A stretch of DNA of 64,000 nucleotides, taken from the NCBI RefSeq assembly GCF_017353255.1, contig NZ_JAFMYU010000001.1:62001-126000 (forward strand). The letters are read 5' to 3'. Numbering within the stretch: position 1 is the stretch's first letter; every line of letters starts with the position of its first letter. The notes beneath the pieces were generated by a model. That model was not told the DNA's origin and searched no databases. It saw nothing but the letters and a program-made list of their open reading frames with translations. Below, piece by piece: positions 8,696 through 16,202 of the stretch. The position numbers and the translations under genes were made by a program. This DNA is from Fibrella aquatilis. GTDB lineage: Bacteria > Bacteroidota > Bacteroidia > Cytophagales > Spirosomataceae.

Positions 8696-10512
8696 CTATT
8701 GGCCAGACCATTCTAAACTACCGCATTGAAGAACTCTTGGGCGAGGGCGGCATGGGCGTGGTGTTTCGGGCCAACGACGTCAGCCTGGGGCGGCCCGTGG
8801 CCCTAAAAGTACTGCACCGCCACCTGCTGTCGGACCAGGCTTTTCTGGAACGGTTCCGGCACGAGGCACAGACCCTGGCGCGGCTCAACCACCCGCAGAT
8901 CACTAACCTCTACAGCTTTCAGCAGTACGACGGCTACTGGATTATGGTGATGGAATTTGTGGACGGGCAAACCCTCGATCAGTACGTGCGCCGCCACGGT
9001 CCCGTGCCCCTCAACAAGGCTGTCGACTGGCTCACGCAGGCGCTCAACGGGCTGCACCATGCCCACGAATGTGGCGTGTTGCACCGCGACGTGAAGCCCG
9101 CCAACTTCATGCTCACCACCAACGGGCGGGTGAAGCTGATGGACTTTGGTATCGCTAAGCGCTCTGACAGTCAAAGGCTTACCCGCGTGAATCATTTGAT
9201 TGGTACGCTGGAATACATGGCACCCGAACTGCTGTTGGGGCAACCGCCCACGGTGGCCTCGGACCTGTATGCGGTGGGGGTGCTGCTGTATGAGCTGGTC
9301 ACAGGTAAGGTGCCGTTTGAGGCTACGTCTGAACCCGCCCTGATCGACGCCATCACCAAGCAAAAGCGCATTCCCATCAGCCGGTATCAGCCCAATTTAC
9401 CAGGTGAAGTAGGTACGCTGCTGCAACAACTGCTACACAAAAACCCCGCGCAGCGGCCCGCCTCGGCGCAGGCCTTGCAGACGGCCCTGCTGGCGCTACC
9501 CGCCCCGCGTGTGCCCAAGCCAACACCTGTGCCCGCCACCCGGCTGGTGGGGGCAAATGGGTCGTCGTGGTTGAGTAAGCTGCGGGGAGGAGCTGTTTTG
9601 GGGAAGGTAAATTGGCCCAACGGCAACTGGCTGGCGAGTGTATGGCAACAGGTGCGTACCACGGAAGGCCTGATTCTGCTGGCTTCGCTGGGGTTTGCAG
9701 CCGCCATTCTGAGCATAACGGTTTGGCCGACAACGCCCGATGAGAAGGAACCCGTAAAACCGTTGGGTGGCGAGCAGACCCTGGCTGAGAACACCCCAAC
9801 GTCTGGCTCGGCCGGGCAGCAGGCAACGATCTTGCCAAAAGTAGTCGGCCCTCTGACCGATGATCCCCGAAACGTGGAGAAAAAGCCCGTTTCAACCGAA
9901 ATACGGCCGATAGACCCCGAACCAGACAAACCAAAACCCGACGAGAAAACGCCGCCCGCCACCACCAAACCAACCGAAAAAGCCCCCGTTTCAGAAACCC
10001 GCAAACCCGCCGAGAGAGCCCCCGCCACGGGCCGAAAACGACTCAGTACAGAAACGACGTCGCCTAGATCGGAACCCGAACCACACACGAAAGAACCCGA
10101 GCCGGAACCCGAACCACCCCGCACCCCCGCCCGCCACGCCGAAGCCCGCTCTGTGACCATTCGGGGGGAAGACGTGCTGCTGGAATTGCTCGAAACCGTG
10201 TCGCCCGAAGGGGCCAAGGTGGGTGATGCCGTGCGGCTGCGCGTGGTGCGGGCCGTGGTAGTCGACGGCATTACGGTAGTGGAGGCAGGCGCGGCAGCCA
10301 TGGCCACGGTGACCGACCGAAGCTGGTCGGAGAAGGGGCGTACGTTTCTGGAGATTACCCTCCGGCAAGTAGCCACGGCCGGGGGCGGCTGGATACCCAT
10401 CAAATTCCCACCCATCAGCCGCAGCGGCAGCTCGTCGAACCCCGTCGACTTTCCGCGTGGCACCCGCATCGAAGCCCGACTGCGGAGCATGACCCTTACA
10501 CTATCTCCCTGA
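8692..10512 (+). CDS. Membrane-anchored Ser/Thr protein kinase (PknB-like)
   Basis: The 606-residue protein has an N-terminal Hanks-type kinase domain (about 10-270) with glycine loop GEGGMG (17-22), Lys39 in VALKV, catalytic HRDVKPAN (Asp133), DFG (Asp151) and the GTLEYMAPE activation segment end. A juxtamembrane stretch includes PATRLVG (281-287). One membrane helix follows (about 326-345), then a long Pro/Glu/Lys-rich spacer and a C-terminal globular domain of about 120 residues, presumably periplasmic, which I do not recognise. The start overlaps the phosphatase stop. The FHA-protease is its best candidate partner. Confidence 0.93.
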   Translation: MTIGQTILNYRIEELLGEGGMGVVFRANDVSLGRPVALKVLHRHLLSDQAFLERFRHEAQTLARLNHPQITNLYSFQQYDGYWIMVMEFVDGQTLDQYVRRHGPVPLNKAVDWLTQALNGLHHAHECGVLHRDVKPANFMLTTNGRVKLMDFGIAKRSDSQRLTRVNHLIGTLEYMAPELLLGQPPTVASDLYAVGVLLYELVTGKVPFEATSEPALIDAITKQKRIPISRYQPNLPGEVGTLLQQLLHKNPAQRPASAQALQTALLALPAPRVPKPTPVPATRLVGANGSSWLSKLRGGAVLGKVNWPNGNWLASVWQQVRTTEGLILLASLGFAAAILSITVWPTTPDEKEPVKPLGGEQTLAENTPTSGSAGQQATILPKVVGPLTDDPRNVEKKPVSTEIRPIDPEPDKPKPDEKTPPATTKPTEKAPVSETRKPAERAPATGRKRLSTETTSPRSEPEPHTKEPEPEPEPPRTPARHAEARSVTIRGEDVLLELLETVSPEGAKVGDAVRLRVVRAVVVDGITVVEAGAAAMATVTDRSWSEKGRTFLEITLRQVATAGGGWIPIKFPPISRSGSSSNPVDFPRGTRIEARLRSMTLTLSP

Positions 10513-10514
10513 CA

Positions 10515-11141
10515 ATGAATAAAGTATATCTCCTTTCGCTCTGCCTCCTTTCAATACTGACCAGGCCCACCCTGGCTCAAAACACGCTTTCGGTCCGGTC
10601 CGACACGGAGGGCCTGCAACTCACCGCCTTCGGTGGCCTCTCGAACTGGTCGTCCGATTATTTCAGCAACCTCGACGAGGCCGAGCCGTTAGGGTGGGGT
10701 GGGGGCTTGCAGGCGGGCTACGGTTTCACGCAGCGCATCAGCGTCTACCTGCGTTACGAAGGCTATTCGTTTAAACAGAAACTGGAGTGGGATACCTACC
10801 GGATGCGGAATTTCGGGCTGGGCGTACGCTGGCATTTCAGCGGCACCACCCAACCCCTGCGGCCCTACCTGGAGGCGGGCTATTCGAGCATGAGTTTGCT
10901 CATTGAGCCGGTATACTTCAACGGCCAACTCTACCCCTATAGCCTCACGGGCGGAGCCTTCACAGGCGGGGCGGGGTTGCAGGGCTTCATCACCCCCCGC
11001 TTCAGCCTCTCATTGGGCCTGACGGGTGCCTTCGGCTCATTCGGCACCTTCCAGATCAACAACCAGAGCACCAACGAAAAACCTGACGTCACCCAGATTA
11101 AAGTGGGCCTTGGGCTAAATTATTTCATCTCGTTGGATTGA
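10515..11141 (+). CDS. Outer-membrane beta-barrel protein, porin-like
   Basis: The 208-residue protein has a signal peptide (cleavage after PTLAQ near 22) followed by alternating amphipathic strands typical of a small 8-stranded barrel (LTAFGGLSNWSSDYF, LQAGYGFTQRISVYLRY, KVGLGLNYFISLD at the C-terminus). It starts 2 bases after the kinase gene, so it belongs to the same operon and may link the kinase system to the outer membrane. No enzymatic motif is visible. Confidence 0.75.
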   Translation: MNKVYLLSLCLLSILTRPTLAQNTLSVRSDTEGLQLTAFGGLSNWSSDYFSNLDEAEPLGWGGGLQAGYGFTQRISVYLRYEGYSFKQKLEWDTYRMRNFGLGVRWHFSGTTQPLRPYLEAGYSSMSLLIEPVYFNGQLYPYSLTGGAFTGGAGLQGFITPRFSLSLGLTGAFGSFGTFQINNQSTNEKPDVTQIKVGLGLNYFISLD

Positions 11142-11144
11142 AAA

Positions 11145-11263
11145 GCCAAGAGGTGAGAGCCAAGATGGCTGACGCATGGATATGCCTGCGTCAGCCATCT
11201 TGGCTCTTAGCTCTTGGCTCTCACCTCTTAGCTCTTAGCTCTTAGCTCTTACCTCTCTGCTCT
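11145..11263. repeat. Heptad-armed inverted repeat (H3) with unequal arms
   Basis: The core arms 11156-11176 and 11187-11207 pair perfectly over 21 bases, ending in GCTGACGCA/TGCGTCAGC. The left side has about two heptads outside the core. The right side continues as nine heptads (TGGCTCT, TAGCTCT, CACCTCT, TACCTCT, CTGCTCT variants) from 11201 to 11263, reaching the stop codon of the pseudouridine synthase. The element fills the space between two convergent genes. Confidence 0.9.
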
Positions 11264-13055
11264 ACGACAAATACTTAAGCTTCACTACTTCTTTGGCTTC
11301 GAGGAAGCGCCACTTGCCGCGGGGTAGTTCTTTTTTGGTCAACCCGGCGAAAACGGTGCGGTCGAGCTTGGTGACCACATAGCCGAAGTGTTCGAACATG
11401 CGGCGCACGATGCGGTTGCGGCCTGAGTGAATTTCCACGCCAATCACCTGAGCGTCAGGCGTCACAATGGCCAGGTCGTCGGGTTTGATGAAGCCGTCTT
11501 CCAGTTCGACACCCGCCCGAATTGCCTCGAAATGCTCGTCGGTGATGGGCTTGTCGATCTCCACTTGATACACCTTCTTCACGTTGTTCGACGGATGCGT
11601 CAGCTTACCGGCCAGTTCGCCGTCATTGGTCATTAGCAGCAGACCCGTAGTGTTGCGGTCGAGGCGACCAACGGGATAGAGGCGGAACGGACCGGCATCG
11701 GCAATCAGGTCCATCACCGTTTCGCGGGCCTCGGGGTCTTCGGTGGTGGTGATGTAGTCTTTCGGCTTGTTTAGCAACAGGTAGACCATCTTTTCGGGGT
11801 TCAGCACTTTATTGCCATACTTCACCACGTCGCCGGGTTTCACGCGGTAGCCCATCTCGGTGATCACCGTACCGTTTACCTGCACATCGCCTTTGGCAAT
11901 CAGCTCGTCGGCCTCGCGGCGTGAGCAGATACCGGCATTAGCAATGTAGCGGTTCAGGCGAATGGCGTTGGGGTCGCTCTCACGTTGCAGATTCCGGGCC
12001 ACCTTCCGCGACTGCGGCAGGTTTTCCTTCATCCGATCCATGTTGTAGTTCGGCGCGGTTTTGTAGTGGCCCGTGCGGCGCTCGATGTGACGTTCGCCAT
12101 TTTCGTCGGTGCGGGGACGCTCGTCGCGGTCATTACGGCGTGGTGCGCGGTCATACGAACCCGACGTACGCGGCCGTGGCTCACGCGGCGCGTCCCGGTC
12201 AAATGGTTTACGGTCATCGCGGTCGAACGAACGTGGTCCGGCAGTCCGGGGTTCACGCGGTGCGTCGCGATCAAAGGAACGTAGTTCGCGCGGTCCGTCG
12301 TTACGGGGGCGGTCGTTGCTGCGGCTGAATGGCCGGGCGGGGCGCTCGTCGCGGTTGTCGCGTGGCCGGTCGTTACGGGGGCTGACCTCCCGGTCGAACG
12401 AACGGGCCGGACGCTCATCACGACTATCCCGATCAAACGGCCGTGCCGGACGTTCGCCACGGGGCGCATCACGCGGTCCGTCGTTCCGGTCAAATGGCTT
12501 GCGTTCAAATGGCTTACGGTCATCGCGGTCAAAGGAACGCGGCTCACGCGGTCCGTCATTTCGTGGGGCGTCGCGATCAAAGGAACGTGGTCTATCGTCG
12601 CGGTTGAATGGCTTCCGCTCAAACGTAGACCGGTCGCCGTCGCGGGGACGGTCATCACGGTCGCGGTCAAATGAGCGTGGTCCGGCAGCCCGGGGTTTAT
12701 CGCCCCAAGGTTTACGTGGCCCATCGGCACGGTCGCCACCAGCATAGGGTTTGCGTGGCCCGTCGGTACGGTCACCACCGGCGTATGGTTTACGCTCGCC
12801 ATCGTAGGGCTTACGCTCGAATGGTTTGTGGGGCGCGTTGCCGCTGCCGCCCATATAGGGTTTGTAGGGTTTCCGCGGTCCGTCCGGTCCGCCGTTGCGG
12901 GGCTTGTCATAGCCGCCCTCGCGGGGGGCGTTGCTACGTGGACGGTCTGACCCACTCCGGTCATCGCGGTTATAGGCTGGGCGGGCATCATCGCGACGGC
13001 CACCTGAACGACCCTCACCATCACGGCGGTCGTTAGAATTCGAATTTCGTTTCAT
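11262..13055 (-). CDS. RluB-family pseudouridine synthase with a long disordered N-terminal arm
   Basis: Of 597 residues, the first 330 or so are a low-complexity Arg/Asp/Gly/Pro/Phe region with repeated FDRD, KPFERKPF and PREPR words. The enzyme follows: an S4 RNA-binding domain (IRLNRYIANAGICSRREADE), then the RsuA/RluB fold with the catalytic Asp in PVGRLDRNTTGLLL and the IHSGRNRIVRRMFEH motif near the end. It should modify a uridine in rRNA. Such FDR/RGG-like arms occur in Bacteroidota homologues and probably add non-specific RNA binding; the arm here is unusually long. The start ATG at 13055 is 93 bases from a good -7 element. Confidence 0.9.
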   Translation of the reverse strand: MKRNSNSNDRRDGEGRSGGRRDDARPAYNRDDRSGSDRPRSNAPREGGYDKPRNGGPDGPRKPYKPYMGGSGNAPHKPFERKPYDGERKPYAGGDRTDGPRKPYAGGDRADGPRKPWGDKPRAAGPRSFDRDRDDRPRDGDRSTFERKPFNRDDRPRSFDRDAPRNDGPREPRSFDRDDRKPFERKPFDRNDGPRDAPRGERPARPFDRDSRDERPARSFDREVSPRNDRPRDNRDERPARPFSRSNDRPRNDGPRELRSFDRDAPREPRTAGPRSFDRDDRKPFDRDAPREPRPRTSGSYDRAPRRNDRDERPRTDENGERHIERRTGHYKTAPNYNMDRMKENLPQSRKVARNLQRESDPNAIRLNRYIANAGICSRREADELIAKGDVQVNGTVITEMGYRVKPGDVVKYGNKVLNPEKMVYLLLNKPKDYITTTEDPEARETVMDLIADAGPFRLYPVGRLDRNTTGLLLMTNDGELAGKLTHPSNNVKKVYQVEIDKPITDEHFEAIRAGVELEDGFIKPDDLAIVTPDAQVIGVEIHSGRNRIVRRMFEHFGYVVTKLDRTVFAGLTKKELPRGKWRFLEAKEVVKLKYLS

Positions 13056-13147
13056 GGAAAAATGCAGTCTGCATCGGACTGCCTGTTTTTGCTTAACCCC
13101 GCTGACTATCAGCCGCTATAGGGAATGACCAAAGGTAAACGGGGCCG

Positions 13148-13155
13148 CAAAGATA
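13148..13155 (-). promoter_or_regulatory. Probable -7 promoter element of the pseudouridine synthase gene
   Basis: Read on the minus strand the bases are TATCTTTG, an exact match to the Bacteroidota -7 consensus TAnnTTTG, 93 bases upstream of the start codon. No convincing -33 element is visible. Confidence 0.5.
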
Positions 13156-13167
13156 CGGCTTTTTTAT

Positions 13168-13208
13168 GTCTTCAGTTTACTGTCTTTGGAAGGGAGTAAA
13201 CTGAAGAC
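13168..13208. repeat. Perfect 14-bp-arm hairpin in a divergent region
   Basis: GTCTTCAGTTTACT (13168-13181) and AGTAAACTGAAGAC (13195-13208) are exact reverse complements around a 13-base loop, followed on the plus strand by a T-rich stretch. It lies between the divergent pseudouridine synthase and sensor kinase genes, so a role in the leader of either is possible. No heptads are seen. Confidence 0.65.
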
Positions 13209-13278
13209 AGGTTTTTCTCATGGCTCTTTTTTTAACGCGTCGATTTACTGTAATTCAGTGCGCTAAACGACTACCCAT

Positions 13279-15204
13279 ATGCGCTATAGCTTTATCCTGG
13301 TTATTACCACGCTGCTACTAAACGCAACAGTGGCCACGGCACAATCGGCATCACCGATAGACTCCCTGGAGGTGTATTTGCGTACGCACAGCCCAACCGA
13401 TTCTGTCTACGTTCGGGCGATGGATAAGGTAATCATTGAGTATGTGTTCAAGAAAGCCGACTACAGCCGGGCCGATTCGCTGAGCCGACAAATGGCCGAC
13501 GTGGCCAGCCGGATTGGTTTCTGGACGGGGTTGGTAGGTGCCTATCGAAATCGGGCAATCATTGCTCAGCTCAAGGCCGATAACAAACAGCTACTCCTGT
13601 TTAGCCAGAAAACCCTGGAAGTAGCCGAGCAACATGCCTTGCCACCCAAAACCATTTACGGGTCATTGTGTAACCTGGCAGTAGCCTATGACAAATCGGG
13701 GCAGCCTGAACAGGTATTACAAACGGCATTGCGTGCCATTCGCTACCAGGAGCAGCACCACATTACGCCCCGCTTCCCAATACCGCACCGCCTGATTGGG
13801 GGGGCGCTGGCAACAATGGGCCGTCTTCAGCAGGCCATTCCTTATTACAAAGAGGCCGGCGTGATTTTTCGTGAACTGGGCGACAAACGGGGTATTGCCA
13901 TTTTTGAGTATCAACTTGGCGATTTTTATCGGGACTTGAAGCAACCAGCCGAAGCGCTGCGCCATCACCGGCAGGCACTGGCACTGGGCGAAGCATTGCA
14001 GTATGAGTTGCTACAGTTCGACGGCCTCAACGGTATAGCGAACGATTTGGTGGCCCTGAACCGCCCGGCAGAGGGGTTTGCCCCGGCCCGGCGGGCATTG
14101 GCGATTGTCCAGAAACAAAAAAATAAACTTGGTATCTGTACGGCCTACACCACGCTCGGCGATCTGTACCGGGGCCAGAAACAGTATGAGCAGGCGGCAT
14201 CGTATTTCAAACAGGCGATTGAACTGGCGAATACAAACGGCTACAAAGACGAACTGAAAAAGGCGTCGCAACATTTGGCTGACCTGTATGGCGAGCAGAA
14301 GGATTTTCAACAGGCCTATGTGTATCAGCTTCAAAAAAACAACCTCGTCGATTCGGCAGCACAGGTTAACACGAATGCCGAAGTGCAACGACTCATAGCC
14401 CGGTACCAAGCAGACAAGAAAGAGGCACAGATCCGGCTGTTGCAACAGGAAAAACGGATTCAGCAGGAAGAAGCAGCCCGTAGTCGCTGGCAGCGCAACG
14501 CCCTGGTTCTGGGGGCAGGCCTGCTTCTGCTTCTGGGTGTGGCCATTGGTGCCTGGCTGCTGAACCGCGCCAAAGTACAGCGGCTGGAAGAGGCGCTGAC
14601 GCTGCGCAAACAGATTGCCCATGACCTGCACGACGAAGTAGGCAGCACCCTGAGCAGTATCTCGCTGTTGAGTGGTCATACCAACATGCTGCTGAGCCAG
14701 AACAAACCCGAAACGGCTCAGCGAATGGTGCAGAAAATTTATACCGACGCCCGGCAGATTCTCGAATCTATCGACGAGATCATCTGGACGATCAACCCCG
14801 GCAACGACTCGCTGCACCGGGTGGCCATGCGGTTGCAGGAATACGCCCAGCCCCTGATGGAGTCGAAAAATATTCGGTTCTCGTCGGACATTTCGCCCCG
14901 ACTGGCCGACGTTCCCGTGCCGATGGATATTCGCCGTAACCTGTATCTTATTGGTAAAGAGGCTATTAACAACCTCATTAAGTATTCGGAAGCTACCGAG
15001 GCCACCATCCGGTTCGACCATGTAGACGGGAAGCTGGCCGTGCAGATTGACGATAACGGGCAGGGGTTCGACCCGTCGAAGCCGTCGGTACGTACGGGTC
15101 AGGCCAGTATGCAGCAGCGGGCGCAGGCCATGGGAGGAACGCTCAACGTACAGTCGGCACCGGGCAAAGGCACCCAACTACGGCTCGAAGTAAGCCCGGC
15201 CTAG
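13279..15204 (+). CDS. TPR-containing sensor histidine kinase
   Basis: The 641-residue protein has a signal peptide (ending VATAQ), TPR-type helical repeats (about 30-370), a coiled segment, a membrane helix (about 407-428), a HisKA_3 motif IAHDLHDEVGS (His about 447) and a HATPase_c domain with IDDNGQGFDPS and a C-terminal GKGTQLRLEV strand. The LuxR-type regulator gene starts 84 bases downstream with its own promoter, making a clear two-component pair. Its target may be the surface-protein cluster at 16203-29787, because the regulator gene and that cluster share a promoter element. Confidence 0.9.
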   Translation: MRYSFILVITTLLLNATVATAQSASPIDSLEVYLRTHSPTDSVYVRAMDKVIIEYVFKKADYSRADSLSRQMADVASRIGFWTGLVGAYRNRAIIAQLKADNKQLLLFSQKTLEVAEQHALPPKTIYGSLCNLAVAYDKSGQPEQVLQTALRAIRYQEQHHITPRFPIPHRLIGGALATMGRLQQAIPYYKEAGVIFRELGDKRGIAIFEYQLGDFYRDLKQPAEALRHHRQALALGEALQYELLQFDGLNGIANDLVALNRPAEGFAPARRALAIVQKQKNKLGICTAYTTLGDLYRGQKQYEQAASYFKQAIELANTNGYKDELKKASQHLADLYGEQKDFQQAYVYQLQKNNLVDSAAQVNTNAEVQRLIARYQADKKEAQIRLLQQEKRIQQEEAARSRWQRNALVLGAGLLLLLGVAIGAWLLNRAKVQRLEEALTLRKQIAHDLHDEVGSTLSSISLLSGHTNMLLSQNKPETAQRMVQKIYTDARQILESIDEIIWTINPGNDSLHRVAMRLQEYAQPLMESKNIRFSSDISPRLADVPVPMDIRRNLYLIGKEAINNLIKYSEATEATIRFDHVDGKLAVQIDDNGQGFDPSKPSVRTGQASMQQRAQAMGGTLNVQSAPGKGTQLRLEVSPA

Positions 15205-15251
15205 TCATACATTTATCCGATTGAGCTTCATGCTGTAAGCGGCTACATTTG
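15205..15251 (+). promoter_or_regulatory. Promoter of the response regulator gene with shared 20-bp element
   Basis: TCATACATTTATCCGATTGA (15205-15224) begins one base after the kinase stop and recurs exactly at 16117-16136. Its TTG (15221-15223) serves as a -33 box 20 bases before TACATTTG (15244-15251), a perfect TAnnTTTG -7 box. The 16 bases upstream of TTG are placed like an activator site. Confidence 0.7.
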
Positions 15252-15288
15252 GCCATTAAACCCCTGACTGCTACGGCCACACCAGACC

Positions 15289-15927
15289 ATGATCCGCGTT
15301 GCTATTTTCGACGATAATGATTCCCTGCGCGAAACCCTCGCTATGGTTTTCGACGCTACCGACGACCTTATTGTGGTGGGTGACTACCCCGACGCGCTCA
15401 ACGTAGTCGACCACGTGCAGCAGAACAAACCCGACGTGGTGCTGATGGACATCGACATGCCGGGCCGGTCGGGGATTGAGGCGGTGCGGCTGTTGCAGGT
15501 GCTGCCCCAGCCACCGCGTATTCTGATGCTCACCGTCCATGAAGAACCCGAAGCCGTTTTCGAGGCGGTGTCGGCAGGGGCGGTGGGGTATCTGCTTAAA
15601 AAAACCACCGCCGACCGCATCATCGATGCCCTCCGCGACGTGGCGGCGGGCGGGGCCGTAATGACCCCCACCATTGCCGCCAAACTACTCAGTACCTTCC
15701 AGAAACCGGCTGGCTCAGCCGTTCGCCCACCGGCGTTCGACCTCACCGATAAGGAGCACGAGGTACTCCGCCGGCTGGTAGAGGGCGACAGCTACAAACT
15801 CATTGCGGCGCACTGCCACATCAGCATGGGCACGGTACGCACGCACATCGTGAACATCTACCAGAAACTGCACGTCAACTCAAAATCGGAGGCCGTAGCG
15901 CGGGCCATGAAATCAGGGCAGTATTGA
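15289..15927 (+). CDS. LuxR/NarL-type response regulator
   Basis: The 212-residue protein has a receiver domain with IFDDND acidic residues near 6-11, phospho-acceptor Asp in VVLMDIDMPG near 54, and Lys in YLLKKTTAD near 104. The C-terminal GerE domain reads LTDKEHEVLRRLVEGDSYK followed by the GTVRTHIVNIYQKL recognition helix. It is paired with the kinase at 13279-15204. I infer that it controls its own gene and the downstream cluster, because both promoters carry the same 20-bp element. Confidence 0.92.
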   Translation: MIRVAIFDDNDSLRETLAMVFDATDDLIVVGDYPDALNVVDHVQQNKPDVVLMDIDMPGRSGIEAVRLLQVLPQPPRILMLTVHEEPEAVFEAVSAGAVGYLLKKTTADRIIDALRDVAAGGAVMTPTIAAKLLSTFQKPAGSAVRPPAFDLTDKEHEVLRRLVEGDSYKLIAAHCHISMGTVRTHIVNIYQKLHVNSKSEAVARAMKSGQY

Positions 15928-15986
15928 GTTGATTTAAAGCTGATGCTTCACTAAGCCGACTGAGCCAATTTAGTGATTTGCGGGCA

Positions 15987-16035
15987 ACGTAGCTGTACGT
16001 AATCTGGTTACGCGATATGATACGTAGTTCTACGT
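15987..16035. promoter_or_regulatory. Two matching 14-bp palindromes upstream of the surface cluster
   Basis: ACGTAGCTGTACGT (15987-16000) and ACGTAGTTCTACGT (16022-16035) differ at two central bases. They are spaced 35 bases start to start, a little over three helical turns. They lie about 80 bases upstream of the shared 20-bp element and look like paired binding sites for a dimeric regulator. The rest of the 275-base gap holds no gene. Confidence 0.6.
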
Positions 16036-16116
16036 GTCGCAGGTTTTATGTAAACTTTTTAGTGCATTGATAATCAATGGGTTATATGTAGATTGATGTG
16101 TGACCTTTCGATCATA

Positions 16117-16164
16117 TCATACATTTATCCGATTGATAGGCAGGTGGTTGGTGGCGTAGCTTTG
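16117..16164 (+). promoter_or_regulatory. Promoter of the surface-protein cluster with the shared 20-bp element
   Basis: TCATACATTTATCCGATTGA recurs here (16117-16136). Its TTG (16133-16135) is followed after 21 bases by TAGCTTTG (16157-16164), a perfect TAnnTTTG -7 box. The first gene starts at 16203. Confidence 0.7.
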
Positions 16165-16202
16165 ACCACGTCAACGGCGAATTCTTTCGTTGATGCCACA
16201 CC

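Noticed and set aside
9387-10490. A 367-residue minus-strand frame inside the Ser/Thr kinase gene
   Set aside because: It mirrors the Pro/Glu-rich spacer of the kinase; high GC keeps the opposite frame open by chance.
11201-11263. The nine-heptad array as a possible CRISPR or phase-variable coding repeat
   Set aside because: The units are 7 bp without spacers and lie outside coding sequence except for the last stop codon, so neither applies.
12029-13024. Long alternative frames in the repeat-rich arm of the pseudouridine synthase, and a CRISPR-like look of the repeats
   Set aside because: The repeats are irregular in length, encode FDRD-type protein repeats in the real frame, and have no equal spacers.
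14011-15177. A 388-residue minus-strand frame inside the second sensor kinase
   Set aside because: The kinase on the other strand has intact HisKA_3 and HATPase motifs; this frame shows none.
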